Assembly (NCBI GenBank): GCA_019359495.1
Contig: JAHHHF010000098.1
Location: forward strand, 22,880-86,879
DNA: 64,000 nt
Origin: Goleter apudmare HA4340-LM2
GTDB lineage: Bacteria; Cyanobacteriota; Cyanobacteriia; Cyanobacteriales; Nostocaceae
Reading direction: 5' to 3'
Shown: positions 16,329 through 25,770 of the stretch, one piece after another
Position numbering within the stretch: the stretch's first letter is position 1
How the letters are laid out: each line of letters opens with the position of its first letter
Program-made: the position numbers and the translations under genes
The notes under the pieces: model-generated
Seen by the model: the letters and a program-made list of their open reading frames with translations, nothing else
The model's database searches: none
Told to the model about the DNA's origin: nothing

Positions 16329-17585
16329 ATGACTAGTTATATACCCCTAAGTCATTCCTCAGAATCAAGCGTGAATCCTGCCCATGAAATTGTAGACGCA
16401 CAAACTACAGATTGCTGCATTGTGGGTGGCGGCCCAGCTGGAGTTGTGTTGGCTTTACTGTTAGCGCGTCAAGGCATTCCTGTAACACTGTTAGAAGCAC
16501 ACAAAGACTTTGACCGCGATTTTCGGGGTGATACCATTCATCCGTCTGTGATGGAAATTATGGCGGAATTGGGTTTAAGCGATCGCCTATTGCAACTACC
16601 CCACGCCAAGATGCACCAAATTCGGATTAAAACGCCCCAAGAGACTCTCACCTTAGCAGACTTTAGTCACCTGAAAACATCCTACCCCTACATTACGATG
16701 TTGCCTCAAGTGAAATTCCTGGAGTTCATCACCCAAGAAGCGCAAAAATACCCCCATTTTCAATTAGTTATGGGGGCAAATGTCCAGGAATTAATTGAGT
16801 CGGATGGGGTCATTCAAGGTGTGCGGTATCGTGGTCATGGTGGCTGGCATGAAGTCCGGGCGATACTAACTGTTGGGGCTGATGGACGCCACTCTAAACT
16901 CCGACAACTAGGAGATTTTGAATCTGTTGAAACCTCACCCCCAATGGATGTCCTCTGGTTCCGCCTCCCTCGTCATCCAGAAGACCCTGAAGGTGGTATG
17001 GGGCGTATCGGTCAGGGTCACATCATGGCCATGCTTAACCGTGGTAGTGACTGGCAAATTGCCTATGTCATCCCCAAGGGCGGCTACCATGAGATTCGTG
17101 CGGCTGGTTTATCGGCTTTGAGAGAGGCGATCGTCGAAATAGCACCAGAATTAAACGAGCGCGTAGAAAATTTACAAGATTGGTCACAGATAGCCTTTCT
17201 CTCAGTCGAGTCCAGCCTAGTTAAACGCTGGTACTGTCCGGGATTGCTACTGATTGGAGATGCTGCTCATGTGATGTCCCCAGTCGGTGGTGTTGGCATT
17301 AACTACGCCATTCAAGATGCTGTCGTTACAGCCAATGTACTGAGTAAACCACTCCAGAATCGGCATGTAGAAATCTACGACCTAGCAAAAGTACAACGTC
17401 AACGGGAGTTACCGACACGCATAATTCAGGCATTTCAGACCTTGATTCAAAAATGGATATTTGCCCAGATTCTCAATTCAAATCAGACTTTTCAACCACC
17501 TTTTTTGTTACGCCTGCCAATATTACGCGACATCCCAGCCTGGTTGATCGGCTTGGGTGTTTTTCCAGTTCACGTACAAACGTAA
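16329..17585 (+). CDS. FAD-dependent monooxygenase (PHBH/UbiH type)
   Basis: From the ATG at 16329 the product has 418 residues; an in-frame TTG 30 bp upstream is less likely. The FAD-binding GGGPAG is at residues 33-38 and is followed by LLARQGIPVTLLEAHKDF, ending in the acidic residue that holds ribose. DG-type motif GADGRHSKLRQ lies near 187-197. LLIGDAAHVMSPVGGVGINYAIQDA (about 310-334) is the second FAD motif of class A flavoprotein monooxygenases. The substrate is unknown; candidates are aromatic compounds, quinone precursors or chlorinated analogues. It has its own promoter region, divergent from the ABC ATPase gene. Confidence 0.87.
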   Translation: MTSYIPLSHSSESSVNPAHEIVDAQTTDCCIVGGGPAGVVLALLLARQGIPVTLLEAHKDFDRDFRGDTIHPSVMEIMAELGLSDRLLQLPHAKMHQIRIKTPQETLTLADFSHLKTSYPYITMLPQVKFLEFITQEAQKYPHFQLVMGANVQELIESDGVIQGVRYRGHGGWHEVRAILTVGADGRHSKLRQLGDFESVETSPPMDVLWFRLPRHPEDPEGGMGRIGQGHIMAMLNRGSDWQIAYVIPKGGYHEIRAAGLSALREAIVEIAPELNERVENLQDWSQIAFLSVESSLVKRWYCPGLLLIGDAAHVMSPVGGVGINYAIQDAVVTANVLSKPLQNRHVEIYDLAKVQRQRELPTRIIQAFQTLIQKWIFAQILNSNQTFQPPFLLRLPILRDIPAWLIGLGVFPVHVQT

Positions 17586-17974
17586 ACTTTTGCAGAGAAT
17601 TGCTTGATCCCAAAAAAACTTACGATACCACTATGGTATAATTGTACTACTAACTTGTAGAATTCAATGATTGCTCCAGTCAGGCGGAGGTTGCTATTGC
17701 TTCCATCGCTTGACTTTTATGCTAAAACTAGACTCAATTGAAATTGGGAATGGGTCATAGGGCATAGGGAAGCCACTGCGTTCGGTCGCCAGACTTGTAG
17801 CAAGTGGCGTCATGGTAATCAGTGAAGAATTAGAATTTTAATCTGATGCGTTTATTGCCGTAAAAACTAAAGTTGATCTTTAGAGCTCGTCATTTGTCAA
17901 GGTTAAAGAATGATTGATGAATCATCAATGCCCAATGACCCATGCTCTATGCCCCAACTAGTTAGGAGAACTTT
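17586..17974. other. Spacer with short repeat debris
   Basis: It contains a GAAGCCACTGCGTTCGGTCGCCAGACTTGTAG-type segment, resembling pieces of the repeat mosaic at 5740-5980, and a run around 17910-17950 related to the heptamer repeats seen near other gene starts. No gene is supported. Confidence 0.45.
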
Positions 17975-18514
17975 ATGAACAGTTGCGTTTTGTTAGCAGA
18001 AATTATTCAAGAACCACAATTACGGTTTACAGCCGACAATCTAGAAGTTACAGAAATGCTGGTACAGTTTCCGAATTCTCTGAAACCAGAAGAGACACCA
18101 GCAACCTTGAAAGTTGTCAGTTGGGGAAATTTAGCCAAAGAAATTCAACAAAACTATCATCAAGGCGATCGCGTAATTCTGGTAGGACGTTTAGGGATGC
18201 ACACCATTGAGCGTCCTGAAGGTTTCAAAGAAAAACGTGCTGAATTGACAGTGCAACAAATTCAATCTGTGGGTAGTGATTTTCATCTTAGTGCATCACC
18301 TACAGTAACTCAAACTTCAGCAGTCAGTGAAACTTCCACCCGGCCATCTACCCCTGTAGCATCTCGTCCTCCAGAGACGAATGTTCCCAGTTATGATGCT
18401 CCACGTCCCGCCCCTACCCCAGTCACAAGTACTGCTAACGTCGTTCCCCAGGTGAGTAGCGCCACCTATCCAGCACCCCAAGAAGAACCAAACGTAGATG
18501 ATATTCCGTTTTAG
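17975..18514 (+). CDS. Single-stranded DNA-binding protein (SSB-like)
   Basis: The 179-residue protein begins with an OB fold (about 1-105) of the SSB type: MNSCVLLAEIIQEPQLRFT, then LKVVSWGNLAKEIQQNYHQGDRVILVGRLG. A disordered Pro/Ser/Thr-rich linker follows, and the chain ends NVDDIPF, the acidic, Phe-terminated tip that recruits repair and replication proteins. It lacks the usual N-terminal MSLNKVMLIGNLGRDPE pattern, so it is probably the divergent second SSB found in filamentous cyanobacteria rather than the main replicative one. It has a GGAGAA ribosome-binding site seven bases upstream. Monocistronic. Confidence 0.88.
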   Translation: MNSCVLLAEIIQEPQLRFTADNLEVTEMLVQFPNSLKPEETPATLKVVSWGNLAKEIQQNYHQGDRVILVGRLGMHTIERPEGFKEKRAELTVQQIQSVGSDFHLSASPTVTQTSAVSETSTRPSTPVASRPPETNVPSYDAPRPAPTPVTSTANVVPQVSSATYPAPQEEPNVDDIPF

Positions 18515-18529
18515 CCTCAACATGGTGTA

Positions 18530-18650
18530 GTGTATCTATCCCGCCTTTCACAGTCCAAGTCCTCTCAAAAGGTCTTAATGAAGAATTCCATCCAGTCCCC
18601 TGAGAGTGGATTTTACTTCTGGGCGGGATATCGGTTCTGCTACGGGTATA
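18530..18650. repeat. Dispersed hairpin repeat bounded by CCCGCC/GGCGGG
   Basis: The segment opens with ATCCCGCC and closes with GGGCGGGAT. Between them lie CAAGTCCTCTCAAAAGG and GAATTCCATCCAGTCC-type pieces, similar to the repeat at 14400-14570. It follows the ssb stop codon by 16 bp and could end that transcript. No coding capacity. Confidence 0.55.
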
Positions 18651-18812
18651 CATACATACGCGCTTAACTATCCAACCCTGACATACAGTAGTAACTAGAG
18701 ACAACCTATAAGCAAAACAAAACAGGTATGTTATTTAAAAAACATTTAATGACGTGAAAAACTCGTTACTATACCGTGTAATTAAGTACACGAGATATGG
18801 AAGTAAAAGCAT

Positions 18813-19598
18813 ATGGTTTTGGTGAAAGATTACGTAGGACACGTCTTAATAGGTACACCTTTGGAGCGTCCTACTCGTGTACTACGAGATATCGCAGGGA
18901 TATGGCGGCAGTGGCGATATCCTGAGTTGAAAGAGATATATGTTGAATCATCGCGCATGGAGCAGGTGATCGAGCAAGCTGTGAAAGATCCCATGAATTG
19001 TATAGATGTGGGATCTCACCTAGGCACAATGATCAACATCATGAAACGGAAATCGCCCAATGGTAAACATATTGCTGTCGAGCCTATTCCATACAAAGCC
19101 GATTGGTTGAAACAGAAATATCCAGAAGTAGAAGTATTGCAAGTAGCCCTCAGCGATCAAACAGGGGAAGCAGATTTCTTTTTTCAACCTAGCCGTTCTG
19201 CTCTTGGTGGATTGCGTTCACACAGTTTAAATGATGAAAAACCAGAGTGTATCCGAGTCCAATGTCTGCGTCTCGATGATATTGTGCCATCAGAACGCCG
19301 CATAGGCTTTATGAAAGTAGTGGCTGAGGGAGCAGAACTAGGAGTAATGCGTGGTGGCGAACAGATCATTGAGCGCGATCGCCCGATAATTCTGTTCGAT
19401 TGTGTGATTTCGGAAATGGAGAAGTTTGGAGCCACCCCTAAAGACTTTTATGACTTCTTAGTCCAAAAGCATTCATACTCTATATTTCTACTCAAAGATT
19501 GGCTGAACAAGGGAGAACCGATTTCATTTGAGAAATTTGAGCAAGCAATGCAGTATCCATTTCAAGCTTTCAGATTCGTCGCAGCTAGAAACGGTTAA
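18813..19598 (+). CDS. FkbM family methyltransferase
   Basis: The 261-residue product has the SAM-binding start NCIDVGSHLGTMI (about 68-80) and the next acidic strand IAVEPIPYKADWLKQKYP, followed by LQVALSDQTGEADFFF, typical of FkbM-type O-methyltransferases. VQCLRLDDIVPSERRIGFMKVVAEGAE carries the D..D/E region that usually follows (K-x-D-x-EG; here KVVAEGAE with the Asp replaced by Ala). That substitution at a normally conserved Asp is notable. Such enzymes methylate sugars, lipids or secondary metabolites; the substrate is unknown. It is monocistronic and ends at a strong hairpin 34 bp downstream. Confidence 0.85.
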   Translation: MVLVKDYVGHVLIGTPLERPTRVLRDIAGIWRQWRYPELKEIYVESSRMEQVIEQAVKDPMNCIDVGSHLGTMINIMKRKSPNGKHIAVEPIPYKADWLKQKYPEVEVLQVALSDQTGEADFFFQPSRSALGGLRSHSLNDEKPECIRVQCLRLDDIVPSERRIGFMKVVAEGAELGVMRGGEQIIERDRPIILFDCVISEMEKFGATPKDFYDFLVQKHSYSIFLLKDWLNKGEPISFEKFEQAMQYPFQAFRFVAARNG

Positions 19599-19632
19599 CA
19601 AGAACGTCAACTTCATGCAAATAGATTCAGTG

Positions 19633-19669
19633 GTGGGTGTCAAGGTGAGTTAATATCCTTGGCACCCAC
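19633..19669 (+). terminator. Hairpin downstream of the FkbM gene
   Basis: GTGGGTGTCAAGG (19633-19645) pairs with CCTTGGCACCCAC (19657-19669), 13 bp with one G-T pair. There is no long T run, so it may also serve as an RNA-stabilising end. Confidence 0.6.
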
Positions 19670-19842
19670 TATATCTGTTAGCCTCACTAGTAGATTTCTT
19701 TTGGTTATAGTTATAGTCTAAAATATCAGTTTTATCTGACTGAGACAAAAGAGTGGCTGAAAGTGCCAAAGTTATTCAAAATCAGAACACACACCCACTG
19801 CTAAAATACACCTTTTTTTGTCAAAATTAATACCTGATTCCT

Positions 19843-21870
19843 ATGAAAGAAACTGTCCTAGAGGTTCGCAATCTTCAAGTAGAATTTTCCAGCGATCGCA
19901 ATATCATCAAAGCCGTAGATGGAATTTCTTTTCAGTTGCAGCGCAGTGAAACTCTAGGAATAGTGGGAGAGTCAGGTAGTGGTAAATCAGTCACGTCCCT
20001 AGCAGTGATGGGTTTGTTGCAGACTCCCGGTAGAGTGAGTGGGGGAGAAATTTGGTTTCGTCCCCAGGAAAATGGTACACCCCTGAATTTGTTGGATTTG
20101 TCACCAGAGGAAATGCAGGTATACCGGGGTGGCGACATCGCCATGATTTTTCAAGAACCGATGAGTTCACTTAATCCAGTTTATAACATTGGATTTCAGC
20201 TCACAGAGGCAATTATGCGACATCAAAATGTGTCGATCGCCCAAGCTCGACAAATTGCGATCGCAGGTCTGCAAGAAGTTAAACTGCTTCCTAACGATGA
20301 GCAAATCCAACAGCAGTACCTGGAAACAGTCGATTCTCAATTAGAAGGGCCAAAGCTGGCACAGTTGGTAAAACAACATAAAGAAGCCATACTGGAACGC
20401 TACCCCCATGAACTGTCTGGGGGTCAACTGCAACGGGTGATGATTGCTATGGCTATTTCTTGCAACCCAACATTATTGATTGCAGATGAACCCACCACAG
20501 CCTTAGATGTGACAGTGCAGGCAACAATTATTGAGTTGATGGCAGAATTGCAGCAAAGCCGTGACATGTCCATGATTTTCATCACCCACGACTTGGGATT
20601 AATTTCGGAAATTGCCGACCAAGTAGCGGTGATGTATAGAGGGAAAATTGTGGAATACGGCCCTGTGGAGCAAATTTTTAGTAACCCGCAACATCCATAT
20701 ACTAAAGGTTTAGTAGCTTGCCGTCCCACACTCAACCGCCATCCCCAAAAATTACTCACCGTTTCTGACTACATGAGTGCGGAGGAAACATCAAGCGGAG
20801 AATTAATCATTGAGGCGAAAGAACCCGCCCAACCGCCGGATATTACCGATGCAGAAATCACCCAACGATTAACAAACCTGGAACAAAAAGCACCTTTATT
20901 ACAAATCCACGATTTGAAGGTTGGGTTCCCAGTACGGAACTTACTTGGTCGCACCAAACGCTACACTATGGCTGTAAATGGTGTTTCCTTTGATGTTAAA
21001 CCAGGGGAAACACTGGGATTGGTGGGTGAATCTGGTTGTGGTAAAACTACCCTCGGTAGAGCCTTGTTGCGCTTAATTGAACCCATGAGTGGTCAAATTG
21101 TCTTTGAAGGGCAAAATATCACTACCCTCAAAGGTAAACCATTGCAGAAACTGCGACGGGAAATGCAGATAGTCTTCCAAAATCCCTTTAGTTCTCTAGA
21201 TCCAAGGATGAAAATCGGGGATGCGGTGATGGAACCGTTGGTAATTCACGGTGTGGCTAAAACACCGCGACAACGACGAGAACGGGTAGTTGAACTTTTA
21301 GAACGGGTGGGGTTGAGTGCAGATGCAATGAACCGCTATCCTCATCAGTTTTCTGGGGGACAACGCCAACGGGTTTGTATTGCGCGTGCTTTGGCATTAA
21401 ATCCCAAGTTTATTATTTGTGATGAGTCGGTTTCTGCACTGGATGTATCTGTGCAGGCGCAGGTATTGAATTTGCTGAAAGAATTGCAAGCAGATTTTCA
21501 ACTCACTTATATATTTATTTCCCACGATTTAAGTGTGGTGAAATTTATGAGCGATCGCATTTTAGTAATGAATCGCGGTCAAATTGTTGAACAAGGTACA
21601 GCAGCAAGTATCTATCGGGAACCTAAAGAAGCATATACACAAAAACTCATCGCTTCCATTCCTACAGGTAGTCCCGAACGCAAGCAACAGCGAATCAGAC
21701 ACACCGCCATCAATCAAGAATCTCTAGAAAACCGATTGCTAGAACTACTCCAAGGTAACAGCGAAACCGCCCAACGCCTGATAGCAGCGCAAACAGCCAA
21801 AACTCCAAACCAATCCCCAGAGTGGATTTTGCAAAAAGTAATTCAAGATATAGAACGCGATCGCCTATAA
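19843..21870 (+). CDS. Fused double ATP-binding protein of a di/oligopeptide ABC transporter
   Basis: This 675-residue protein joins two complete ABC ATPases, equivalent to DppD plus DppF, in one chain as in GsiA. The first half (about 1-330) has GESGSGKS, signature ELSGGQLQR and [16 protein letters not shown]. The second (about 350-620) has [17 protein letters not shown] and [15 protein letters not shown]. Each is followed by an oligopeptide-type C-terminal extension ([31 protein letters not shown]). A 55-residue insertion between Q-loop and signature of domain 1 is a difference from E. coli DppD. In domain 2 the Walker B glutamate is kept but a Ser replaces Pro after it. No permease or binding-protein genes adjoin. 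Confidence 0.93.
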   Translation: MKETVLEVRNLQVEFSSDRNIIKAVDGISFQLQRSETLGIVGESGSGKSVTSLAVMGLLQTPGRVSGGEIWFRPQENGTPLNLLDLSPEEMQVYRGGDIAMIFQEPMSSLNPVYNIGFQLTEAIMRHQNVSIAQARQIAIAGLQEVKLLPNDEQIQQQYLETVDSQLEGPKLAQLVKQHKEAILERYPHELSGGQLQRVMIAMAISCNPTLLIADEPTTALDVTVQATIIELMAELQQSRDMSMIFITHDLGLISEIADQVAVMYRGKIVEYGPVEQIFSNPQHPYTKGLVACRPTLNRHPQKLLTVSDYMSAEETSSGELIIEAKEPAQPPDITDAEITQRLTNLEQKAPLLQIHDLKVGFPVRNLLGRTKRYTMAVNGVSFDVKPGETLGLVGESGCGKTTLGRALLRLIEPMSGQIVFEGQNITTLKGKPLQKLRREMQIVFQNPFSSLDPRMKIGDAVMEPLVIHGVAKTPRQRRERVVELLERVGLSADAMNRYPHQFSGGQRQRVCIARALALNPKFIICDESVSALDVSVQAQVLNLLKELQADFQLTYIFISHDLSVVKFMSDRILVMNRGQIVEQGTAASIYREPKEAYTQKLIASIPTGSPERKQQRIRHTAINQESLENRLLELLQGNSETAQRLIAAQTAKTPNQSPEWILQKVIQDIERDRL

Positions 21871-21901
21871 TTTCGGGGTCTCACTGCTTGTATTTCTCAA
21901 T

Positions 21902-22149
21902 ATGAATGCTCAACTAACCAGCAATGAAATTAACGAAGCACGGGAGTTCTTGGGAAATTACGCCCTTGCACAGCACTCATTGGATGTTCTATAAAACACA
22001 ACGGTAGTTTTGACACTTCTTTTAATGAACTGTGGATAGAGACAAATGGCGTGCTAGTAATGCCAGAGGGTAAATTGCTTTGGCAGACGACGTTAAAAGT
22101 ATTGCGTCGGGAACTCTGCGGTTCTGATTCTTGCCTAGTGCTTGATTAA
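21902..22149 (+). pseudogene. Frameshifted remnant of a small unknown gene
   Basis: An ATG at 21902 opens MNAQLTSNEINEAREFLGNY and continues to a TAA at 21992-21994. In the frame one base earlier the text continues as KHNGSFDTSFNELWIETNG, then LLWQTTLKVLRRELCG, to TAA 22147-22149. The two parts join smoothly if one base is assumed lost or gained near 21992. I do not recognise the family. A chance overlap of two frames is the alternative. Confidence 0.45.
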
Positions 22150-22228
22150 GGCTATTACAGAATCAACTCCCCTTTCCCAGTATGATGAGTAATAGAGACC
22201 TTTTGTAATCATCTAAAAATTTGGGACT

Positions 22229-22318
22229 ATGGAAATTTTGACATTGGGTTGGGTATCGTTACTCGTTGTGTTTACTTGGTCAATCGCAATGGTAGTTTGG
22301 GGACGTAACGGACTGTAG
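22229..22318 (+). CDS. petN: Cytochrome b6f complex subunit PetN
   Basis: The 29-residue product starts [15 protein letters not shown] and ends MVVWGRNGL. It is a single membrane helix and a near-perfect match to PetN (subunit VIII), which packs at the edge of the cytochrome b6f dimer in the thylakoid membrane and is needed for its stability. The length is exactly that of the family. It is too short for most gene finders and easily missed. A second small membrane protein starts seven bases after its stop, which suggests a two-gene transcript. Confidence 0.96.
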   Translation: MEILTLGWVSLLVVFTWSIAMVVWGRNGL

Positions 22319-22325
22319 AGGCATC

Positions 22326-22490
22326 GTGGAAAGTCCATTTTTGAGTATATTGGCTTTGGTCGCTATAGTGCTGCTACTAGCAGTCACTGGTGGAGTTGGC
22401 TATTTGACGCTGGCAGATTGGCGTGATCGCCGTCGTCGAGAAGAAGAAAAACGCGAACTCAAAACCACCACTCCCAAGAAGCGACGATAA
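22326..22490 (+). CDS. Small single-helix membrane protein downstream of petN
   Basis: A 54-residue frame starts with GTG at 22326, seven bases after the petN stop. Residues 5-28 form one hydrophobic helix (FLSILALVAIVLLLAV, then GGVGYLTL), followed by a strongly charged tail, WRDRRRREEEKREL, ending TPKKRR. The positive tail predicts a cytosol/stroma-facing C-terminus. No name is known to me. Position suggests co-transcription with petN and a possible thylakoid role, which is an inference. The GTG start is the only initiator near the beginning of the frame. Confidence 0.7.
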   Translation: MESPFLSILALVAIVLLLAVTGGVGYLTLADWRDRRRREEEKRELKTTTPKKRR

Positions 22491-22529
22491 TGTAGTCGCA
22501 GTATAGACAGCATACTTTGCTAAAGTCAG

Positions 22530-22568
22530 ATTTTTTTTGTAGGGACGCGATCGCCTCGTGTCCCTAAA
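22530..22568. other. GC-rich imperfect hairpin after the petN unit
   Basis: TTGTAGGGAC, then GCGATCGC, then GTGTCCCTAAATTG makes a short stem with AGGGAC/GTCCCT. It sits 40 bp after the small membrane protein gene and may end the petN transcript. It includes a GCGATCGC octamer. Confidence 0.4.
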
Positions 22569-22712
22569 TTGTCGTATTTATGACTGCAAACGGATAATCA
22601 TAACCTCAATACTGTTAGATTTCTTACTTAAAATACATAAAATTAGTTAGCTCAAGAGTGGTTTTGGGAATTCTGAAATAGAAGAGTTTCAATATTTAAA
22701 GTTACATCCATC

Positions 22713-24821
22713 ATGGAAAACTCCTTTACTTTAGATTCCACCCAGTCAAATTCAACACCACAAGAAGACCAGACTGATATTGTGTTCTCTATGCATCAAG
22801 GTGAAAAACACAAAGCTTTATCTAGAGTAATTGCCCGTATTCGAGAGTCTCTTGATATTGACACTATATTTAAAGTTACAGTCACAGAAGTGCGTCAGCT
22901 AATTAACACCGACAGGGTCGGGGTGTTTCGTTTTTATCCTGAGTTGGGATGGGAAGGAGAATTTATCTATGAAGATGTGGGAACAGAATGGACTTCTGCA
23001 TTAACAGCTAAACTGCGTGACCACTGCTTTGCTGCGGAGTTTGCTGGACTCTATCAGCAAGGTCGAGTTAAAGTCATGGCTGACATTTATCAAGCTGGTA
23101 GCAGTGATTGTCACGTACAAATGCTGGAAAAATTCCAAGTGCGTGCCAACATAGCAACTCCCCTGATGAAAGGTAAAGATTTATGGGGATTATTGTGCAT
23201 CCATCAGTGTAGTGGCCCGCGACAATGGAAAACATCAGAAATTGACTTTGTGCAACTCATCGCCGAACACTTAGGAGTCGCTTTGCAGCAAGCAGACTAC
23301 CTCGAACAAGTGAAATTACAATCTGCACAAATAGCACAAGCACAAGCTAGAGAAAAAGCCGCAGAATCGCAAAGAATCATCGCCATCACCATCGAGAAAA
23401 TTCGTCAGTCCTTGGACTTAGAAAGTATTTTCCGCGCCAGTACTGAGGAAATTAGACATCTGCTGAATGCTGACCGTGTAGCCATCTATCGCTTCCATCC
23501 CGATTGGAGTGGTGAATTTGTATTTGAATCAGTAGCAGAGGGTTGGGTAACTCTGATGCAGGAACAGTTACAGCAACCAGAAATGTTTGAAAACATCAGC
23601 GAATGTAGCGTTAAACATTTGGCAGTAACCCCAGTAGTAGATACCTATTTACAGGATACGGTGGGGGGTGGTTTTACTAGAGGTGAGGTATACCGCATTT
23701 GTAATGATATTTATAGCATTGGCTTTAGTGATTGCTACATTCAAGTATTAGAGAGCTATCAGGCAAAAGCTTACGTGATTCTAGCCATTTATCATGGTCA
23801 AAAGCTCTGGGGCTTGTTAGCAGTCTACCAAAACGCTAGCACCCGTGATTGGCAAGAAGATGAAGTATATTTGCTCACGCAAGTTAGCACCCAACTGGGA
23901 GTAGCTTTACAGCAAGCAGAATTACTGGAACAGACTCAACGTCAAAAAGAAGAAATCGCCCAAACTCTCAAAGAATTACAGCTAACTCAAAGCCAGTTAA
24001 TTCAAAGTGAGAAAATGGCTGGCTTGGGACAATTAGTTGCTGGGATAGCCCATGAAATTAACAACCCGATTAATTTCATCTATGGCAACATTGCTTATCT
24101 TACAGAACACAGCGAAAACCTATTTAAATTGCTGCATCTTTTCCAAAAATACTATCCCAGACCAAGAAAAGAAATTCAGGAGTTGATAGTATCACTAGAT
24201 TTAGATTTTATTGCTAATGATTTGCCAAAAATTTTGCATTCCATGATGATGGGTACAGAGCGAATCTCTCAGTTAGTACTATCTTTGCGTACATTTTCTC
24301 GACTGGATGAAGCAGAAATTAAGCCGATTGACCTTCATGAAGGTATTGACAGTACACTGCTAATTTTACAAAATCGACTGCAACCACAAACAGGTTCTGT
24401 CGCTATTGACGTAGTGAAAGAGTATGGTGATTTACCTAGATTTATTTGCTACGCTGCACAGATGAATCAGGTATTTATGAATATTCTCAACAATGCTATC
24501 GATGCTTTAGAATACTCAGTTACCACTGGCAAAAAAACTGAGAAACCTATGATTTGGATTCGTACAGAAGTTATCGAAGGTAATTCTATACAAGTCCGTA
24601 TTGCTGATAATGGTTGTGGTATTTCTGATGGTGTGCGATCGCGCATTTTTGAACCCTTCTTCACCACTAAGCAACCTGGAAAAGGTACTGGTTTAGGGCT
24701 ATCGATTAGCTATCAAATTATTGTGGAAAAACATGGTGGTAAAATTGAATGTATTTCTGAACTTGGTAAAGGCTGTGAGTTCTGCATCCAAATTCCTATG
24801 CAGCAATCTTCAGCAGTTTAG
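22713..24821 (+). CDS. Cyanobacteriochrome-type sensor histidine kinase (two GAF domains)
   Basis: The 702-residue soluble protein has GAF1 (about 45-195), GAF2 (about 235-402), a coiled linker, a HisKA domain with phospho-acceptor His447 in GIAHEINNP, and a HATPase domain with N-box [11 protein letters not shown]1 DNGCGI (632-637) and GKGTGLGL (657-664). GAF1 has both chromophore signatures of DXCF cyanobacteriochromes: Asp103-His-Cys105-Phe106, and Cys133-His134 in SSDCHVQM. Cys133 would hold a bilin and Cys105 could form the second thioether, giving blue/violet-green type photochemistry. GAF2 keeps a cysteine at the same place (Cys341-Tyr342) but has no DXCF. There is no response regulator next to it. 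Confidence 0.92.
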   Translation: MENSFTLDSTQSNSTPQEDQTDIVFSMHQGEKHKALSRVIARIRESLDIDTIFKVTVTEVRQLINTDRVGVFRFYPELGWEGEFIYEDVGTEWTSALTAKLRDHCFAAEFAGLYQQGRVKVMADIYQAGSSDCHVQMLEKFQVRANIATPLMKGKDLWGLLCIHQCSGPRQWKTSEIDFVQLIAEHLGVALQQADYLEQVKLQSAQIAQAQAREKAAESQRIIAITIEKIRQSLDLESIFRASTEEIRHLLNADRVAIYRFHPDWSGEFVFESVAEGWVTLMQEQLQQPEMFENISECSVKHLAVTPVVDTYLQDTVGGGFTRGEVYRICNDIYSIGFSDCYIQVLESYQAKAYVILAIYHGQKLWGLLAVYQNASTRDWQEDEVYLLTQVSTQLGVALQQAELLEQTQRQKEEIAQTLKELQLTQSQLIQSEKMAGLGQLVAGIAHEINNPINFIYGNIAYLTEHSENLFKLLHLFQKYYPRPRKEIQELIVSLDLDFIANDLPKILHSMMMGTERISQLVLSLRTFSRLDEAEIKPIDLHEGIDSTLLILQNRLQPQTGSVAIDVVKEYGDLPRFICYAAQMNQVFMNILNNAIDALEYSVTTGKKTEKPMIWIRTEVIEGNSIQVRIADNGCGISDGVRSRIFEPFFTTKQPGKGTGLGLSISYQIIVEKHGGKIECISELGKGCEFCIQIPMQQSSAV

Positions 24822-24930
24822 GTGTTTTGAGGTTTTTATTTCATGCAGAGGCGCGGAGGAAGAGAGCGATCGCTTAGTGGAATACATATCTTAGAGATGT
24901 TAAAATCATATATTTATGAAGGAGAAGATT

Positions 24931-25386
24931 ATGATTAATCAATCTGTTCCTCAAAATAATCATCACTATACACAAGATTATCACTTGTGGCTAGAACATA
25001 CTGCTTATTTATTAAAAAACAAGAAATTCTCCGAATTAGACTTAGAAAATTTGATTGAAGAAATTGCAAGTATGGGGAGAAGTGATAAAAATACTTTAAG
25101 AAATAATCTGAGAGTGCTTTTAATGCATCTTCTTAAATACAAACTTCAACCGCAAAATCGCTCCAATAGCTGGTTATATACAATCTATGAACATCGTCAA
25201 AGATTGCACGAAGCATTTGTAGATAGTCCTAGTCTCAAAAGCTATTACGTAGAAGTTTTTGATAAATGTTACCAACATGCTCGCAAAGAAGCATCTATTG
25301 AAACCGGACTTCCTTTGTCTATATATCCTCAAGAGTGTCCTTTTTCTGTTGATGAAACGTTAGATTCTGATTTCTTTGGGAGTTGA
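24931..25386 (+). CDS. DUF29 family protein
   Basis: The start at 24931 is chosen over the in-frame ATG at 24916 because AAGGAG lies seven bases before it, giving 151 residues. Hallmarks of DUF29 are YTQDYHLWLEHTAYLLKNKKFSELDLENLIEEIASMGRSD near the N-terminus, split here into a Trp-containing helix and an acidic LIEEIxxMGRS helix, followed by NLRVLLMHLLKY. It is an all-helical protein of unknown function, strongly amplified in filamentous cyanobacteria and absent from most other bacteria. It has a short monocistronic setting with repeat sequence on both sides. Confidence 0.88.
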   Translation: MINQSVPQNNHHYTQDYHLWLEHTAYLLKNKKFSELDLENLIEEIASMGRSDKNTLRNNLRVLLMHLLKYKLQPQNRSNSWLYTIYEHRQRLHEAFVDSPSLKSYYVEVFDKCYQHARKEASIETGLPLSIYPQECPFSVDETLDSDFFGS

Positions 25387-25770
25387 TTAAACTCGCGTTT
25401 TTATCTCACGCAAAGGCTTAAAGGGAGAGCAGAAGGCATCGCTTACTGCATCTATCATAATTAGATTTATATCATGTTACTGATAAGCGATCGCTGTTCT
25501 TAACAACTCATAGAGGGGCGAACGCTTTTTTATCTCACGCAGAGACGCTCCAGGCGCAGAGGAAGAAAAGAGGCGGTCGGTTACTGCTGTTGTAGCCAAG
25601 TCACTAAATCAGTTCTTTGAATAGGCGATCGTGGTCTACAAATCTGCCCATCACACAACACCTTGAAAGGGCTAGTCCTATAATTATAAAGATTACAATA
25701 AATGAATCTTTCAGTTACTCTCATCAACTGAAGCAATTCCCAGTCAGATAAATTCTCCGATAGGTCATCT
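25387..25770. other. Spacer with repeat fragments and a short reverse-strand frame
   Basis: Two copies of a TTTTTATCTCACGCA-type segment occur near 25399 and 25529, each followed by purine-rich text. On the minus strand a frame ending at TAA 25581 is open up to about 25794 and reads, in part, LSDWELLQLMRVTERFIYC and VTWLQQQ. From its only ATG (25724) it would give 47 residues. It may be the end of a lost gene. I do not recognise it. Confidence 0.4.
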
